A DNA stretch of 64,000 nucleotides, taken from NCBI GenBank assembly GCA_006386115.1, contig VFIW01000006.1, positions 1,508,706-1,572,705 of the forward strand, written 5' to 3'. This DNA is from Globisporangium splendens (taxonomy: Eukaryota > Oomycota > Peronosporomycetes > Pythiales > Pythiaceae). The notes beneath the pieces were generated by a model. The model ran no database searches, was not told the origin of the DNA, and saw nothing but the letters and a program-made list of their open reading frames with translations. Position numbers and translations under genes: made by a program. Shown piece by piece: positions 32,847 to 45,073 of this stretch. Positions within the stretch are counted from its first letter, which is position 1; each line of letters starts with the position of its first letter.

Positions 32847-33916
32847 ATCGTGATGACGATCTTGCGCTCGTGGCCGCCGCCCCAGCCGCCCGCATTGCGG
32901 TGCTCGCACAAGTAAATGCCTACATGTGTAGACGTAAAGTGGATGAAATGAGATGGCGTGACATGTGTACACTATATAGTAATTCCTACAAGCAAATAAA
33001 CAATTTGATGCAGTAAAATGGACGTACCTTGCCATGTCCCGAGGTTGAACTTGCCGTTCGTGATCGGGATGTTGAGCGACGCGCCGATCAGCGTTGACTT
33101 CACGTGGCCAGGCATGTCATCTAGGACAAAATGGAGCACAAGTCAGCGTACCGACCAATAACAACATCCAGAAGCGCATTGACAAAGACGCGCATAGAGC
33201 TCTCCGTGCAAGCAATATGTGTACCATCTCCTTCCATCGTGTGGCGAAAGATTTCTCTGTATACCGACGACAACACCAGCAACCGCACAAAAACAGAGAG
33301 ACAATACAACTTCAGCATCCACGCGACAACGAGAAAGAGGTCGAGAGCACGTACTTGTTCCAGGTCTCTGGCACGATGCGGTTGAACGCCGCTTCCATAT
33401 CCGTGCTATTGGAATGCAATTTTCGTTAATGGAGATGTGTACAAGGCGCGCAAGCCATTAGAGAAAGCATTAAAAGCAAGACATGAAGTTTTTTCCGGTC
33501 TAAATCGTACCGGACATCCGCGTCGCAGTTTTCGTTAATCGAGAGCGACGCCGACGTGTGCTTGATAAACAAGTTTGCCATCCCGATTTTGACGTTCTTG
33601 AGCTCCGGCAGCTGCACGATACATACACCGCATAAGCTCATTCATACTGGATACCGCTATCAAACGCGATCGAATATGCCGAAATGCACGAACCTGCTTT
33701 TCAATGTCGCGCGTCACCACTGAAAAGTTGTGTCAATTGTTTTGCATTCCACGCGCAGCGCATCCATACAATAGAAAACAACCGTTAGCTCCAGCGACAC
33801 AAGGAGGACACGCACACACAGCGTAGGTCGCAGCACTGTGCCCACGCGTGTAGCGTACAGTGGAAGCCGCGGTGCGGCGCCGTCAAGCGGATCTCCTTCT
33901 GGAACCACGTCGCCAT
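32828..33916 (-). CDS. YjbQ/UPF0047 family protein (6 exons)
   Basis: Bacterial YjbQ has weak thiamine-phosphate synthase activity; the eukaryotic role is not settled. The frame starts at ATG 33916 ([19 protein letters not shown]). It continues through small exons with VTRDIEKQ, then [20 protein letters not shown] and DADVR, the family's signature histidine and Asn-Glu-Asn. Next come [32 protein letters not shown] and, in the last exon, [15 protein letters not shown] and [12 protein letters not shown] before TGA 32828. All hallmark motifs are present, so it is probably functional. The join between the first and second exons is approximate. Confidence 0.85.
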
Positions 33917-34220
33917 TCTTCCTTTCGCTTTGCTCTTCCAGCTGCACAATGCACTCGTGTCAAACGAACCAGAAATCCAAATTACGCACCTTATTGGCCA
34001 AAAATATCAAAGTAGCGCTATTTCATTGGATGAAAAAAGTTTACCCAGAGAATGAGAGAGCTCCAAACCAAGCAGCAATTCGCAAAGGAGAGAAAGATGA
34101 GAGAGATCGATGTATGGCACACTGCTGCTGATGTGCTGCTATTTAATTACAAGTCCTGCTATGCTATTGCTATTGTGCACACCGTCTCACTCATGCTTCT
34201 CTCTGTATCTAGAGGTCTCT

Positions 34221-36662
34221 CTACACTGGTCGCGACGTGAGCGCGAGCGCCACCTGGTGCTGCTGGAAGTGCTGCGCGTAGTAGCGGTCCATGAGCAGCG
34301 CCTGCAGCTTGAGGTCGCGCCTTCGCTCGGCGAAGTGCAGCGAGAGACCGCCGGCGCGCGCGCCGAACTGTAGCAGCAGCTTGGCGACCTCGCAGTTGCC
34401 AAGCAGCGACGCCGCGTCCATCGGACACGTGCCGTTGTGCTTCGGTAGCTGCGCATCAGCGCCAGCGACAAGCAGCGCGCGCACGACGTGCGCATAGCCC
34501 TTTTGGCTCGCGACGAACAACGGCGTCGTGCCATTCTCCGTCTGCCGGTTCAAGTCGGCGTGGTGGCTCAGCAGGAACTGCACGATCTCGACGTGGCCTT
34601 CTTCGCACGCAATATACAGCGGCGTCAAGCCCGAGCGCGTCTGGTCATCGATGCACGAGCCTTCGTGCAGTAGTACCTGCGCAACGTCGAGGTGACCCAT
34701 GCGCGCCGCGATGTGCAGCGACGTTGACAGATCTTCCATTCGCGCGTGGATGTTAACGTTGGCGCGGATGAGTCGCTGGACGATGCGGTGCTTGCCCTCC
34801 TGGGCTGCGATGTACAGACACGAGACGCCGCCATGAGGACGTCGAAAGTTCGGGTTTGCACCGCGCTGCAGCAACAGCTCGACAATGTCGTCGTGGCCCA
34901 TTTGGCACGCGAGGTACAGCGGCGTGACGCTGTTGTCCATGAGCACGTTGGCGCTCAGCTCGACCGAATCGAAGATGTCCGCGACGATTTCCGTGTGGCC
35001 GCGCTCGCACGCGAGGAACAGTGCCTGCACAAACTGCATATGCTCGCGTGATGCCTGCGCTTGGGTTGATGACGCTCCACTTGCACTCGCGCGCGTTTGC
35101 TCGGCAGCCAATAGCCGCAAGACGGTCGAGCGGTTGCCGTTCTTCGCAGCCACACAGAGTGCTGTCGCGCCACCTAACACGGCGCAATCGGTTTGTGCGT
35201 CATTGCGGAGCAGAACGTCGATGATATCGTCCCAGTTCATCTCACTCGCAATGTACAACGGTGTCGCCAAGCTGTACGTGCGCTTGTTCACATCCGCGCC
35301 ACTCTGCAGCAGGATCTTGATGGCATCCGTCCGGCCATTGGTCACAGCCACACACAGCGGCGACGCGCCGTCCTTGTCTGTGACATCGCATGCGCATCCA
35401 CCACGCGCAGCCAGCAGCTCTGGGATCACGTTGATCAGTCCGTTCTCGCACGCATAGAGCAATGCCGAATTCCACTCGCCACGCAGCAACGGCACGTCCA
35501 AAAGCGCGTGATGGTCCTCGCCCAGCAGTGTGCGCTGAAACACACCCAGTGCATACTTGTGCTTTCCTTCGCGGTCTGCTTGAATGTTGGTGTCTCCATT
35601 CAGTAACTCGCGGGTGCGGAACGCGAATTCGGCCAGCAGCCCTTGCAGATGCGGCAGATCGACCATTTCGTTCGTGACGAGAAACAGAAGGTCGTCGACC
35701 AGGTCCTGCCACTTGATGCGCTGGAAAAACTCCAAGTGCGCAGGCGTGTGCACCGTATGGATCTCTTGGAGCGACGGGAACACCGTGTCCAGATTGTTCA
35801 CGAGATTGAAACCCACGCGCGTGTCGTAAAAATCGAGTTTCACCAAAGCCGGATGACGACCTGTGATCTGCTGCGTGCTGAAGCTGCCCGTGATCTGCTT
35901 GCAGTGACGCATCGAGACGCTCGTGAGCTTGAGAGACTGCGCATTGAGCACCGAGAGCAAGCCGAAATCCGTGATGTCGAGGCAGTCGTTGACGCTGATG
36001 TGCTCCAGATGGGACCAAAAGCACGACGCGAGCACGAGTAAGTCGCGGTCATTGAGGGACCGTTGGCCTGATAAATCCAAATGGCGAACGCGGTTGTAGT
36101 TGTGGATCACGGAGAGGAACGCGCGGTCGATCGTCGCAGACGTCAGCGGCGAGCGGTACGACATATCGAGCACATCCAAGTCGAGGGTCTGGATGAGCTG
36201 TCGCCAGCTTCGGCAACACGCGCGAATCCGCTGGTGCTCGCGTACATCCAAGAACGCGAAGATGCTACGAAGAAGCTCTTCTTCTTGCAGGTGCACGTCC
36301 AAGTCGCATGTTCCGCGCTGTTTTCCTCGCGATGGAACACAGGAAGAGGAAGAAGTCGAAAACTGCGGTGGAGCAAGTGGCGACGACGATGGGTACGCAA
36401 CCAGTGCCGTGCTGCTACTGGACGAGGCTGGAGTCGACGGAGAAGAAGATGGCGTTGAGGATGACGACGAAAGTGGGCTGCTGCGTTTGCACGTGGCGCA
36501 TTTCTTGGACTGCCGCACAAACACGTCGTCGCTGCTCACTGCGATGCCATCCGAAGCTGATGTCGAAGAAGCCGATGCTGAGAGCAAGTCAAACGATCGT
36601 TTCATTTCTTTGCCCGTGCGCAGACTTGTCCGTGGAGTGCGGAATGACGTGGCTCCCGTCAC
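34221..36662 (-). CDS. F-box/LRR protein with a long ankyrin-repeat tail
   Basis: An intronless frame of 813 residues. A Ser-rich disordered N-terminus (1-115) precedes an F-box (about 122-160: ELLRSIFAFLDVREHQRIR, ACCRSWRQLI). Leucine-rich repeats follow (VRHLDLSGQRSLNDRDLLVL, HISVNDCLDITDFGLL). From about 400 to 790 there are roughly ten ankyrin repeats, with typical turns such as GATALCVAAKNGNRSTVLRL, TPLYLACQMGHDDIVELL and TTPLFVASQKGYAHVVRALL. F-box with ankyrin suggests an SCF adaptor that reads its substrate through the repeats. ATG 36662 is the first in frame; ATG 36605 (MKRSFDLL) is an alternative. Confidence 0.88.
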   Translation of the reverse strand: MTGATSFRTPRTSLRTGKEMKRSFDLLSASASSTSASDGIAVSSDDVFVRQSKKCATCKRSSPLSSSSSTPSSSPSTPASSSSSTALVAYPSSSPLAPPQFSTSSSSCVPSRGKQRGTCDLDVHLQEEELLRSIFAFLDVREHQRIRACCRSWRQLIQTLDLDVLDMSYRSPLTSATIDRAFLSVIHNYNRVRHLDLSGQRSLNDRDLLVLASCFWSHLEHISVNDCLDITDFGLLSVLNAQSLKLTSVSMRHCKQITGSFSTQQITGRHPALVKLDFYDTRVGFNLVNNLDTVFPSLQEIHTVHTPAHLEFFQRIKWQDLVDDLLFLVTNEMVDLPHLQGLLAEFAFRTRELLNGDTNIQADREGKHKYALGVFQRTLLGEDHHALLDVPLLRGEWNSALLYACENGLINVIPELLAARGGCACDVTDKDGASPLCVAVTNGRTDAIKILLQSGADVNKRTYSLATPLYIASEMNWDDIIDVLLRNDAQTDCAVLGGATALCVAAKNGNRSTVLRLLAAEQTRASASGASSTQAQASREHMQFVQALFLACERGHTEIVADIFDSVELSANVLMDNSVTPLYLACQMGHDDIVELLLQRGANPNFRRPHGGVSCLYIAAQEGKHRIVQRLIRANVNIHARMEDLSTSLHIAARMGHLDVAQVLLHEGSCIDDQTRSGLTPLYIACEEGHVEIVQFLLSHHADLNRQTENGTTPLFVASQKGYAHVVRALLVAGADAQLPKHNGTCPMDAASLLGNCEVAKLLLQFGARAGGLSLHFAERRRDLKLQALLMDRYYAQHFQQHQVALALTSRPV

Positions 36663-37410
36663 GCGAAAGTGTCACGAGGGAACAAGCAGCTTCGGTCGAT
36701 TGCGTTTTGTGTGGTGGGAATTAAATATGTTGTGGCAGCTTCCAAGGCGTTTGGTTGCACCGACGCTAGCGATGTCGAGGGACTGTTCTGCCACAGATCC
36801 AGAGGTCGGTGTCTGTGCCCTCCTCGAAGGACCTTGAAAGCCAAAAACGAGGAAGATCTCATCTTGTCTATTTGATCCTTTCCGGCTCGATGACTTATGG
36901 CAACTCCCTGCTCCTAATAAGAGCAGGTATAATTATCCTCCCCTCTCAGCGACATCACATGCACACATGCACCGATCAACACAGACTTGCAAAAGACCAC
37001 GAGGAAAGGAGTGACGAAAATAACCAATCGGTCTCAGGTTTTGATGGCGATAAATGCCGTGAGGCTGCTGTCTAAAGTGAGAGATACAGAGAGAGATGGC
37101 TTCGCGATGGATGGCTTAATGATGCACTGCGTCCAAGTCCATCACGAGAAGCACCAGCGAAAATAGGGAAACTTAGTCTCGGGATCACTTTTAGCTGAGC
37201 TGTTATCAGCTAGCTCATGATGGAGTCGAGCCCTTCTCTCTGCCAACTCTTGTTGAGCATTCCGCTGTTTCGTCAGAGGATCGTAACAACCATCGACTTC
37301 GGGCTCCCATCATTAGAAGAAGACATGAAATGATGGTACAAAAGGCTCTTTGAAGGCAGTCATCGTGGAAAGCAAGAGAGCTGCATTTGCGAGTTATCAC
37401 AATCAGTCTG
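36663..37410. other. Intergenic region
   Basis: 748 bp: promoter side of the F-box/ankyrin gene and 3' flank of the TPR gene. A short hairpin-like element lies near 36907-36927 (CTGCTC, loop, GAGCAG). No gene was seen. Confidence 0.4.
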
Positions 37411-38085
37411 TCAAAGTTTCAAGTCAAAGTGGTCTCCTTTCAGCGCGCGGTAATGGGTGTAGTGCGTGACGGAAGTCGTGGTCTGGTCCTGCGAGAGGCT
37501 CAACAGCGCGATACGCTTCGCCAACTCGCTGTCCTCGGGGTCCAATGCCAATGCACGCTGGTAATGCGTGAGGGCGTCGACCGTTCGTCCGAGCTGCTCG
37601 TATACTTTGGCAATGTTGCGGTGCAACGCCGGGTCGTGCGGCGCGTACTTGAGCGCCGAGTGGCAATAGGGCAATGCTTCGGTGTATCGTCCATTTCTTG
37701 CGAAGATGACCGACATGTTGACGTACGCGTACGCAAACGCGGGCCAGTACGCGATGGTCTCCTCGAGTTTGGCGCGCGCTTCGTCGAGTTTGCCCTGCTC
37801 CATGAGCGCGAGCGCCATTTCGTTCCATACTTTCGGTCCGCCGTGCTGTGTGAGCGTCGCAATGCGAGCGTGACGTGCATGCAGCTCGTGCTCGCCTGCC
37901 GAGCGATACAGCACGGACAAGTGATGGTGCGCGTCAGCGTCCATCGGGTTGGTCTGCGTCTTTTCGAGGAAATACGCGAGCGCTTCCTGGCGCTTCATTG
38001 TCACCTGGGGGTCGTTGTGGCTGTGTTTTGAGGTTGCTGCTTGATAGCCACTGCGCTGCTTGCACCTTGTTCTAATTGCAGACAC
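37411..38085 (-). CDS. Tetratricopeptide-repeat protein
   Basis: Up to 224 residues, single exon. At least four TPR units are visible: DADAHHHLSVLYRSAGEHEL, WNEMALALMEQGKLDEARAK, AYVNMSVIFARNGRYTEALP and HRNIAKVYEQLGRTVDALTH, followed by YQRALALDPEDSELAKRI. TPRs are protein-interaction scaffolds; nothing here shows a partner. The ATG at 37998 (MKRQEALAYFLEKTQTNP) begins the ordered part and may be the true start, giving 195 residues. Divergent from the condensin gene. Confidence 0.8.
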   Translation of the reverse strand: MSAIRTRCKQRSGYQAATSKHSHNDPQVTMKRQEALAYFLEKTQTNPMDADAHHHLSVLYRSAGEHELHARHARIATLTQHGGPKVWNEMALALMEQGKLDEARAKLEETIAYWPAFAYAYVNMSVIFARNGRYTEALPYCHSALKYAPHDPALHRNIAKVYEQLGRTVDALTHYQRALALDPEDSELAKRIALLSLSQDQTTTSVTHYTHYRALKGDHFDLKL

Positions 38086-38428
38086 ACAAGTGCATGTACA
38101 CCATCATTCACGGTCGTATCCCCATAGCTCTTCGTCTACGGTATCTATTCTCAACACCCACTGAAGTTCAACTTGCAAGCAAACAGTGTCCTAGTTTTTG
38201 TACCTCGATTCAATCGAGAATAAATAGGACACCTTTGAACTCTCATGTGGGCCACTTTTATTAGGGACATCCACATTTCCAACTAGGCATAAATCCCCAA
38301 AATGTGTTGTTCCGCACCAGTCTCTCTCCCTCTCTTTGACATTTTTTGGGGTTTGAGAATTTCAAAAAGTGGCGTTGCCGCAAAGCGCGAAACCCGTTGA
38401 AGCAGCAGCACGAAGGAAGGACGGAGCG

Positions 38429-41400
38429 ATGGCGACGAACGACGAGGACGCGGCGTCGCCCTTCGACGAGAGCTTCTTCGATGCCGAGGAGCCCAACGAC
38501 TCGGGCGACAACGCCGCCTACGAGCCAGAGGAGGACAACAACGATGACCGAGCGGAAGCGCCGTCCACGCCCGTGCAGAACAAACGCAAGCGCGGGCCAG
38601 TCAACACGCCTGGCACCGTGAACGATGAAGACGAAGTCGCGCGCCGTCGCCGCCGACGCCAGTCTCTTGCGTTCCTGCAGCGCCGCAAGTCGCTCACACT
38701 CAGCACCAACAGCAGCAGCAACAAGCAGAAGACAGCGGGAGGCGCGAGCGGCACTGGCGCTGCTGGTGCATCAACGCAGAACCGACAGTACATCAGTGAC
38801 ATGTACTCGACGATCATTAAGATGTCGTCTGAAAACGTACGTGTATGTGGAATGACTAAGTGGCGGTCCGATGACTAATGCGGCTTGTTGTGTATGCTGT
38901 GGATTGCTTTATGCAGAAAATCAACGTGAAGAACTCGTGGTCGCTGCATCTGATTGACCACATGGAAGACATTCTCGGCTCGTCGCGGTACGTGCCTATA
39001 TTGTGCACGTGCGCGTGACGGGTTTGAACGTGTATGCTAGTATGCTGATTCAATTGCTGTGTGTTCTTCACAATCATACAGAAAGGGAGAGGGGGAAGGG
39101 GGAGACCCGGATGATACTTTCAATTTCCAGAAGGCGAGTTGTACGCTGGATGCGAGTATCAAGATTTACTCGTACCGAGTGGACGATACGTGGAATTCGT
39201 CGTACAAGATTTTGGAAAATCTGTCGCGCACGGACGACAACAGCGGCAAGCAGATAGGTGTGCGCTGCGCTACTCGTGCTTCGTTTCTATAGTATCCCAA
39301 TGTGATGCTGAGGGCTGAGTTTGTTGTCTTGTGCGTGCCATAGGCGAAGCGGACAACGACGATGATGACGACCCGGATGAGCCGAAATCGGCTCGCAAAG
39401 CGGCGAGAAAGCACACTGCCGCGAAAACGATTGAAAAGAATCTCAACAACATCAATCTCAAGAACTATGAGCTCGAGTTTGAGGCAGACCCGCTTTTCCA
39501 CAAGGTATCTATCTATCTTCATTAGATTATGATTGGCAGGTTTGCCAACACAGGTCATGTAACTTTTCTCTTTCGCGTTGCCCTATTCAGATGTCGCAAT
39601 TGTTCGATGAAGGTGGTGCAAAAGGCATGTTGCTCGCCAATCTCGGCCTCTATGACGGATGCAAGATCCTGCTGAACTCGTCGGACGTCAGCGTTTCGAC
39701 CCGTAAACCAATTGTGGCGGAAAAGGACGGTAAGAAAGAAGATGGCGAGGGAGAAAAGGAGCCACAGGTGAAGAAAGAAGTCTCGGATCCAAACAAACGC
39801 ATCAGTTTGGCGTCTTTTGGCACGCTTGCCTGCTTTACCGACGAAGTGCAGGTATGAAGTGCATATTGAGCCATCCCTGCTGGTACCCAGAGCATATGCA
39901 TTTCCGGCAACCGTTTCTAACATTTCGCGTTTTTGTCTTCTAGTCGTATGACGTCTGCCCACCGCTTAAGCGTTTGTATGAGCAACTAGATGAATACTAT
40001 GGCGACGAAGCTCCGCAGCTGAAGGTCAAGACTACGAGTGAGTACTTGATCAAGACTCCTGTCAAGCCGAAGCGTCTTTCCATTAATGATGGAACTCCTG
40101 TTCGAGGACGACTGGATTTTGATCAGGACGAGGATCCGTCTCAGCCGATGGAGGCGATCGAAGAAGTCGATGAAGAGGCAGCAGCAGCTGACATGGATGT
40201 GGATATGGAAGATGCGGACGCGAACAATGACTTTGACTACGGCGGCGGCGGCGGCGATGATGATGAAGTTGACATTGGGGGCGATGATGACACTGGTGCG
40301 AATGCAAACGCTGACACCGAAGTCACGGAAGTGGATGGTGAAGCTGCTCATACTGAAGGAAGTCAAATGTTGGCAAGCCAGACGGAAACCGTAGGAGAAC
40401 CTGTGACGCAAGAAGAAAATGAACAACTTCTGGATTCGACGGCAAGCGCGGCTGACTTTTTCCGCTCCAAAGCTCAAGGAAACATCCAGATCAAAGAAGA
40501 AGCCACTGCGTACACGATGATGATTGAAAATGCGCTTCTTCGCTCGGCATCGTCTGCAAACGACGATCTGAACGGAACAGACGATTACTCGTACTTCGAC
40601 GTGAAGATGCTTCGTAACTGGGCCGGTCCAGTTCACTGGAAGTTCCCTGCTGTTCGTCGAGTTCAAGCAAAGGCAGTCAAGACGGAAAACAAGGTCGATG
40701 AACTCGATCTTATGGAGGCATCTGACGGGGAAGATGACGAAGCCGGAGGAGGCAAGGCTGCCAAAACGAAGAAAAAGAGTGAGAGCAAGTCAGCGATCAT
40801 TGATTTCTTTGCTGCAGAGGAACCGGAATTGGACGCGGCGTTGAAGCAATCTCGTCTAGCAGCATCCCTTGCGATATCGAAGGTGATGTTGAACCGTCAA
40901 ACCCAGAAAGCGTCAGAGCTCGTGTTCCCTGTGGACACGCACGTTGAAATCGGTTTGTTCTTTCAGCATTTCATGAAACCAAAGCTTCGTTTCTTCAAGC
41001 GTCAAATTGGCCAGACGCATGATCTGAACGATTTCGTGTCGAACGCGTTGGACGCGACCTATCATGACCGTGACAATGAAGACGACATTATCAAGTATGA
41101 AGATGGTCATGACCCACGTGAGGAACGCGGTCAAGGTAGCGTTGGTGGGTACGGCGACTACGATTACGAGGGAGGTGACGACATCGACGATGACGAGCTG
41201 TATTCGACCGAAGGGCTCATTTCTGCAAACCGCGTCGTGGAGAAAGTCGACGTGCACTATGAGCGTTTCGCGAAACGAGTGGATGTCAAGAAGCTCAAGC
41301 ACAGTATCTGGGACCATCTCGAGAAAGAAACCAAATTGCTTGGTGATAGTGGTGTTGCTGCTGCTGAATCTGCTGCGGAAGCAACGGTCTCTACTGAAGA

Positions 41401-41709
41401 AGTGGAGCGCCTAAGTGATGACTTTGGTGCACGGGCGTCCATGGAAGACACAACTTTCGAGCACGTGGTGCAGAGTGTATCTGACAGAGTGCGTCTTTTT
41501 TTTTTATTTTGGTTGTTGCCGGACTGTGCATTTTCTGACGTGATGTGTTCGCACTATTTGTTTGATTGCTGTAGGTTCCACCGGACGTGACGGTATCGTT
41601 TTACTTCATTTGCATGCTGCACCTTGCCAATGAGAAGGGGCTTCAGCTAGTTGGTCAGGACGATCTACGCGATTTCAAGATTCGCAAGGAAACAACAGAA
41701 GAAGAGTAA
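38429..41709 (+). CDS. NCAPH: Condensin complex subunit 2 (kleisin NCAPH/Brn1), 7 exons
   Basis: The kleisin bridges the SMC2 and SMC4 heads in mitotic condensin. Exons 38429-38836, 38917-38987, 39082-39257, 39344-39504, 39591-39851, 39944-41488 and 41575-41709 join in frame to 918 residues. Conserved blocks are RRRQSLAFLQRRKSL, the SMC2-binding helices KINVKNSWSLHLIDHMEDIL, CTLDASIKIYSYRVDDTW and FEADPLFHKMSQLFDEGGAKG. Later come YFDVKMLRNWAGPVHWKFP, and the closing winged-helix piece TVSFYFICMLHLANEKGLQL with DLRDFKI. A long acidic region lies between about 350 and 480. Length and motif order are normal for the family. Confidence 0.95.
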
Positions 41710-41866
41710 GAAAAAGAAGATAGTGGCTCTTTTTGCTTGTGTCAATATCAATAATACTGCTGGTATTAGGAAGGAACTCCAGAACCTGCTCGTCAAAGTA
41801 TGGACATGGTTCGAATAGATTATGTGTGTGCCAATTAAAAAGAAGAGAGCTGAGCAGGCTTGCCTT

Positions 41867-43305
41867 TCACAGTTTCCAGCCTCGCTTCATCGCATTAGGA
41901 TCTTTTTCTTCGGCGGCTTCGTGTTCGTCGTTCAGGAGCCTCACGTTCTCTGGCGCAAAGAGATCCTTTGGCGCGACGTGGGTCAAGTTCTTCTTCCCCT
42001 TCAGGATCGACGCACCTGGCTTGAATTGCGTCGGCAGTACCACCGGCATGACCTCATTGAAGTCTCGCATCGCGTCTCCGAAAGCAAGGTGGTCAGCGAG
42101 AATGTTTCGGCGCAGCGACGCATGCGTACCGTCGTCGGTCGCATCAATGTACGGAGCGTATGGGAACGCGTGATGATGCGCGAGCGCCACAAAGCACATC
42201 TCAAAGCAGATGAGCAGGTTCTGGATCCCGGTTGTGACGTTCTCAACACTCCAGGATCCAACCTCGTGGATGATTTGGAACCGCGAGAGAAAAGCGAGCA
42301 CAACACTCTGCCAGAACGAAAGGAAGAGCACCGCCTTGATACAGAGAAACTTGGGCACCGGGTTGTACGGCTTCAGGTGGTCGCCGAGCGCCAAGTAGAA
42401 GAGCACCAGGTAGTAGAACGCGTACGTGATCGACGTGTTGACGATCAGACTCGTGTAGAGGTACCCAGTCTTGACGCTGAAGCTGCCCTGGTTGTACACG
42501 CCGCGGATCTCGAGCACGATCGCGAGGAACGCCATGAGCGGCTTGAGCACGACGAACTGCATCGTCGCCATCTTGCAGTCGCGAATGAACTCGGGACCCA
42601 TCTTGATCGGCGCGCACCACTTGTTGAAAGGCCACGGATGCGACAGATCTGGAAGCGACCGCAGAGTCTGCATATAACAGGATGCACCAACCCATGCAAG
42701 TCGTAGAGTGAGAGTAAAGTTAGCTTTGGTCATAGATCGCGAAGCATAGTCATTATCATCAGCACCTGCACCACTTTTTCATGGCTCCCGTCGCCAAGGT
42801 ATGCGATCATCAGCGCCAAGAAGAGGTAGATCACGTAGCCTTCATACGAGTCGCGCATCAAATCCAAATACAACGCCGCGTCCTGTACACGAGCCCAATA
42901 CCATAAGCGCCGTTTAATTGCAACTTAATTGCTGCTCTGCTCACCTTGAAGCGAAGCGAAAGCCACGAGTCCGTCGCGTAGATCGGCACCATCCACAAGA
43001 TCCCAATAATCTGCAAGTTTCCATCCCGCATCGCCAGTTACTATACACGCTAGCGTGCCACGACCTAAGCACATATTCGCAATGTAAAACTTTCAATGTA
43101 CCTTGCTCTGCACGATCGGCTGCGTGAAGTTGTTGAGGTGGCCGCGGATGAGCTTCACGGACGCAACAACGGACGTCGCGACGAAGACGCCCGCGACGAG
43201 CCACACGATCGTCTGCACCTGCGCCTCCGCGATCTCGAGCTCCTCGTCGTACGCGTCGCGCTCCTGCTCGCTGCCAGCCACGTGCCCCACGCTCCACTCC
43301 ATCAT
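41867..43305 (-). CDS. TMEM184/OST-alpha family membrane protein (DUF300), 4 exons
   Basis: Seven-helix family that includes the organic solute transporter alpha subunit and yeast and plant homologues; the substrate here is unknown. Exons 43305-43102, 43010-42945, 42882-42766 and 42667-41867 encode 395 residues. Hallmarks: helix 1 VQTIVWLVAGVFVATSVVAS, then MVPIYATDSWLSLRF, DLMRDSYEGYVIYLFLALMI, KWCAPIKMG, FVVLKPLMAFLAIVLE and FWQSVVLAFLSRF, then ICFEMCFVALAHHHAFPY, where the family's histidines occur. The hydrophilic tail after about 320 lacks conserved features. ATG 43305 is the first true ATG in frame. Confidence 0.92.
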
Positions 43306-43509
43306 CGCAGTCGACGGCTGCAGTTCAACTCGAATGCTTTCTTTCTCTAGTTCTCGCACAGTGTGGGCACAGCCAAAAAGGAAGCAAAATGCCCCAAACA
43401 GAGTTCCTGATAATAAGGAGATAGGAACATTGATGTCACTAAATTAAGGTGTTCTGTTTGTAACCAGATATGAAATCGGTTAAGTGTGGAATAGGAATGC
43501 TTGTAAACG

Positions 43510-44930
43510 ATGAGCTCTTTATTCGGCGTGTTGGTGGGCATCATTTCGATTTTGTCGCGCATCGATCGGGAGGCAGCGATGATCTCGAGGCTGCGTGGCT
43601 CCATGTCGCGCGCAGCGATGGTGGCGCGGCAGAATCCTCATGCGCCTGCAGCACGCGGTAGCGACACCGCGCTTCGTCACTTCCTGCCAGCGGATCAGCT
43701 GCTGTTCAGCTCATTGCACTCGACGCCAAGCGGAATTCGAGAAGATCGGAAGACAAATGTTGGCCAGTTGGTCCATTTCTCCACGCGTCCATGGAGTCCA
43801 GTAGGCCCACGATCGATCTCCCTTGGAGCGCCACTACCAGCAGCATTGGCGCGGACACCACTTGGTGGCATTCAAACGGAGCAATTGACTCGTTTCCCAA
43901 GCAGCATGCAAGTGTGCTTGTACTCGAGTCGACGCAACCCGTGGCAATCGAATTCCGACTGGGTCGCCACTGCGAAAACCGGTGCGCTGGTGCTGCTCGG
44001 GGCTGGTGCACTCGTTGCATCTACTTCATGTAAGCTAGCAGCCTGCTTTGTGTCGCCATTATTACTGTGCGTTCTGACTAATATGCGACCATCTTCTAAA
44101 TGCAAACAGTGGCGTTTGGACTGATCATCGCAGGTGCGGCCGGGTACGGTGTATACTCGCTGTACCAAAAGATACTTGGCCTGTATCGTTCGGATCCATC
44201 CAGAGACCCCTTTGGCCGTGTCAATGCGGATATCGACGCGCTGAACGAGCTCTTTGGTCGCCAGAAGCAGCAGCGACGACCAGCTGGTGAAACGGGACTC
44301 GGACAGCGCGAACTGGACTCGCTCGTGCAGGGTTTGCCGCTCGTTGTGCGTGGACTCGTGAAGACGATCTTCTCGTTCGTGGGGAAGGCCATGCAGGGCT
44401 CCATGCAGCGCGCGGGGGAGCTCCGACGTCTGACGAACGAACATCTCCAGTCCCACCCACGGATTGTGTCGGAACTCGGCAGCGGCGTCAGTGTTTCCAC
44501 GCCGCAACAGTGGATGGAATCAAGTGAGGAGTCGGCACCAAATGGCTTGTTTGTTATCGCAATGCAGCTAACCCCATTGCATGCGTCTATTGTTGCGCAG
44601 CGGTGAATGGCATCGGGAGAATAGAAGCGGTGTTCCCAGTAAGTGGTGCGTACAGTGCGCAAGTGACAGTGAAGGCCTCGGTTGGTGTTGGCGGCGGCGT
44701 CAACCTGAAAGAAGCAAAATGTACGTTATAGGCGTGTTGGTCTCAGAATTGCTAGGATCACGGTCTCATCTTGTCTGGGCTCTTGTGATTTAGACCGCAA
44801 CCACCAAACGGGTGAGGTGATCGATCTTCTGCGCGATGGCGGCAGTGCTGGGGGTCCACGGAAGACAGTGATTGACGCAGAGTATGTCGACATTGACGAC
44901 CGCAACAGCGGCCGATCGTCTCGGTGGTAA
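43510..44930 (+). CDS. Mitochondrial inner-membrane protein, Tim21/Coa1-like architecture (4 exons)
   Basis: Exons 43510-44029, 44110-44523, 44601-44720 and 44794-44930 encode 396 residues (373 if ATG 43579 is used). The N-terminus is Arg- and Ser-rich without early acidic residues, fitting a matrix-targeting presequence. A hydrophobic stretch spans the first splice (ALVLLGAGALVASTS, then FGLIIAGAAGYGVYSLY). The C-terminal part has HPRIVSELG, VNGIGRIEAVFPVSGAYSAQ, and a beta-rich end with KTVIDAEYVDIDDR. The order transmembrane helix, helix with L-x-HP-x-I, then beta domain is that of Tim21 and Coa1. Exact family membership is inferred and should be treated as tentative. Confidence 0.6.
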
Positions 44931-45073
44931 CCGCTGAAGTGATTCATTTTCGGTGTTTTTTTCTTCTCCAAAACAAGACAATAAAACAAGCAAAAGTGAA
45001 ATACAAATGATGCACCATTGTGTCTGTGTTCTTTTACAGTTTCCATGTTCTCCTGTCGGTTTGTTTGTTGCGC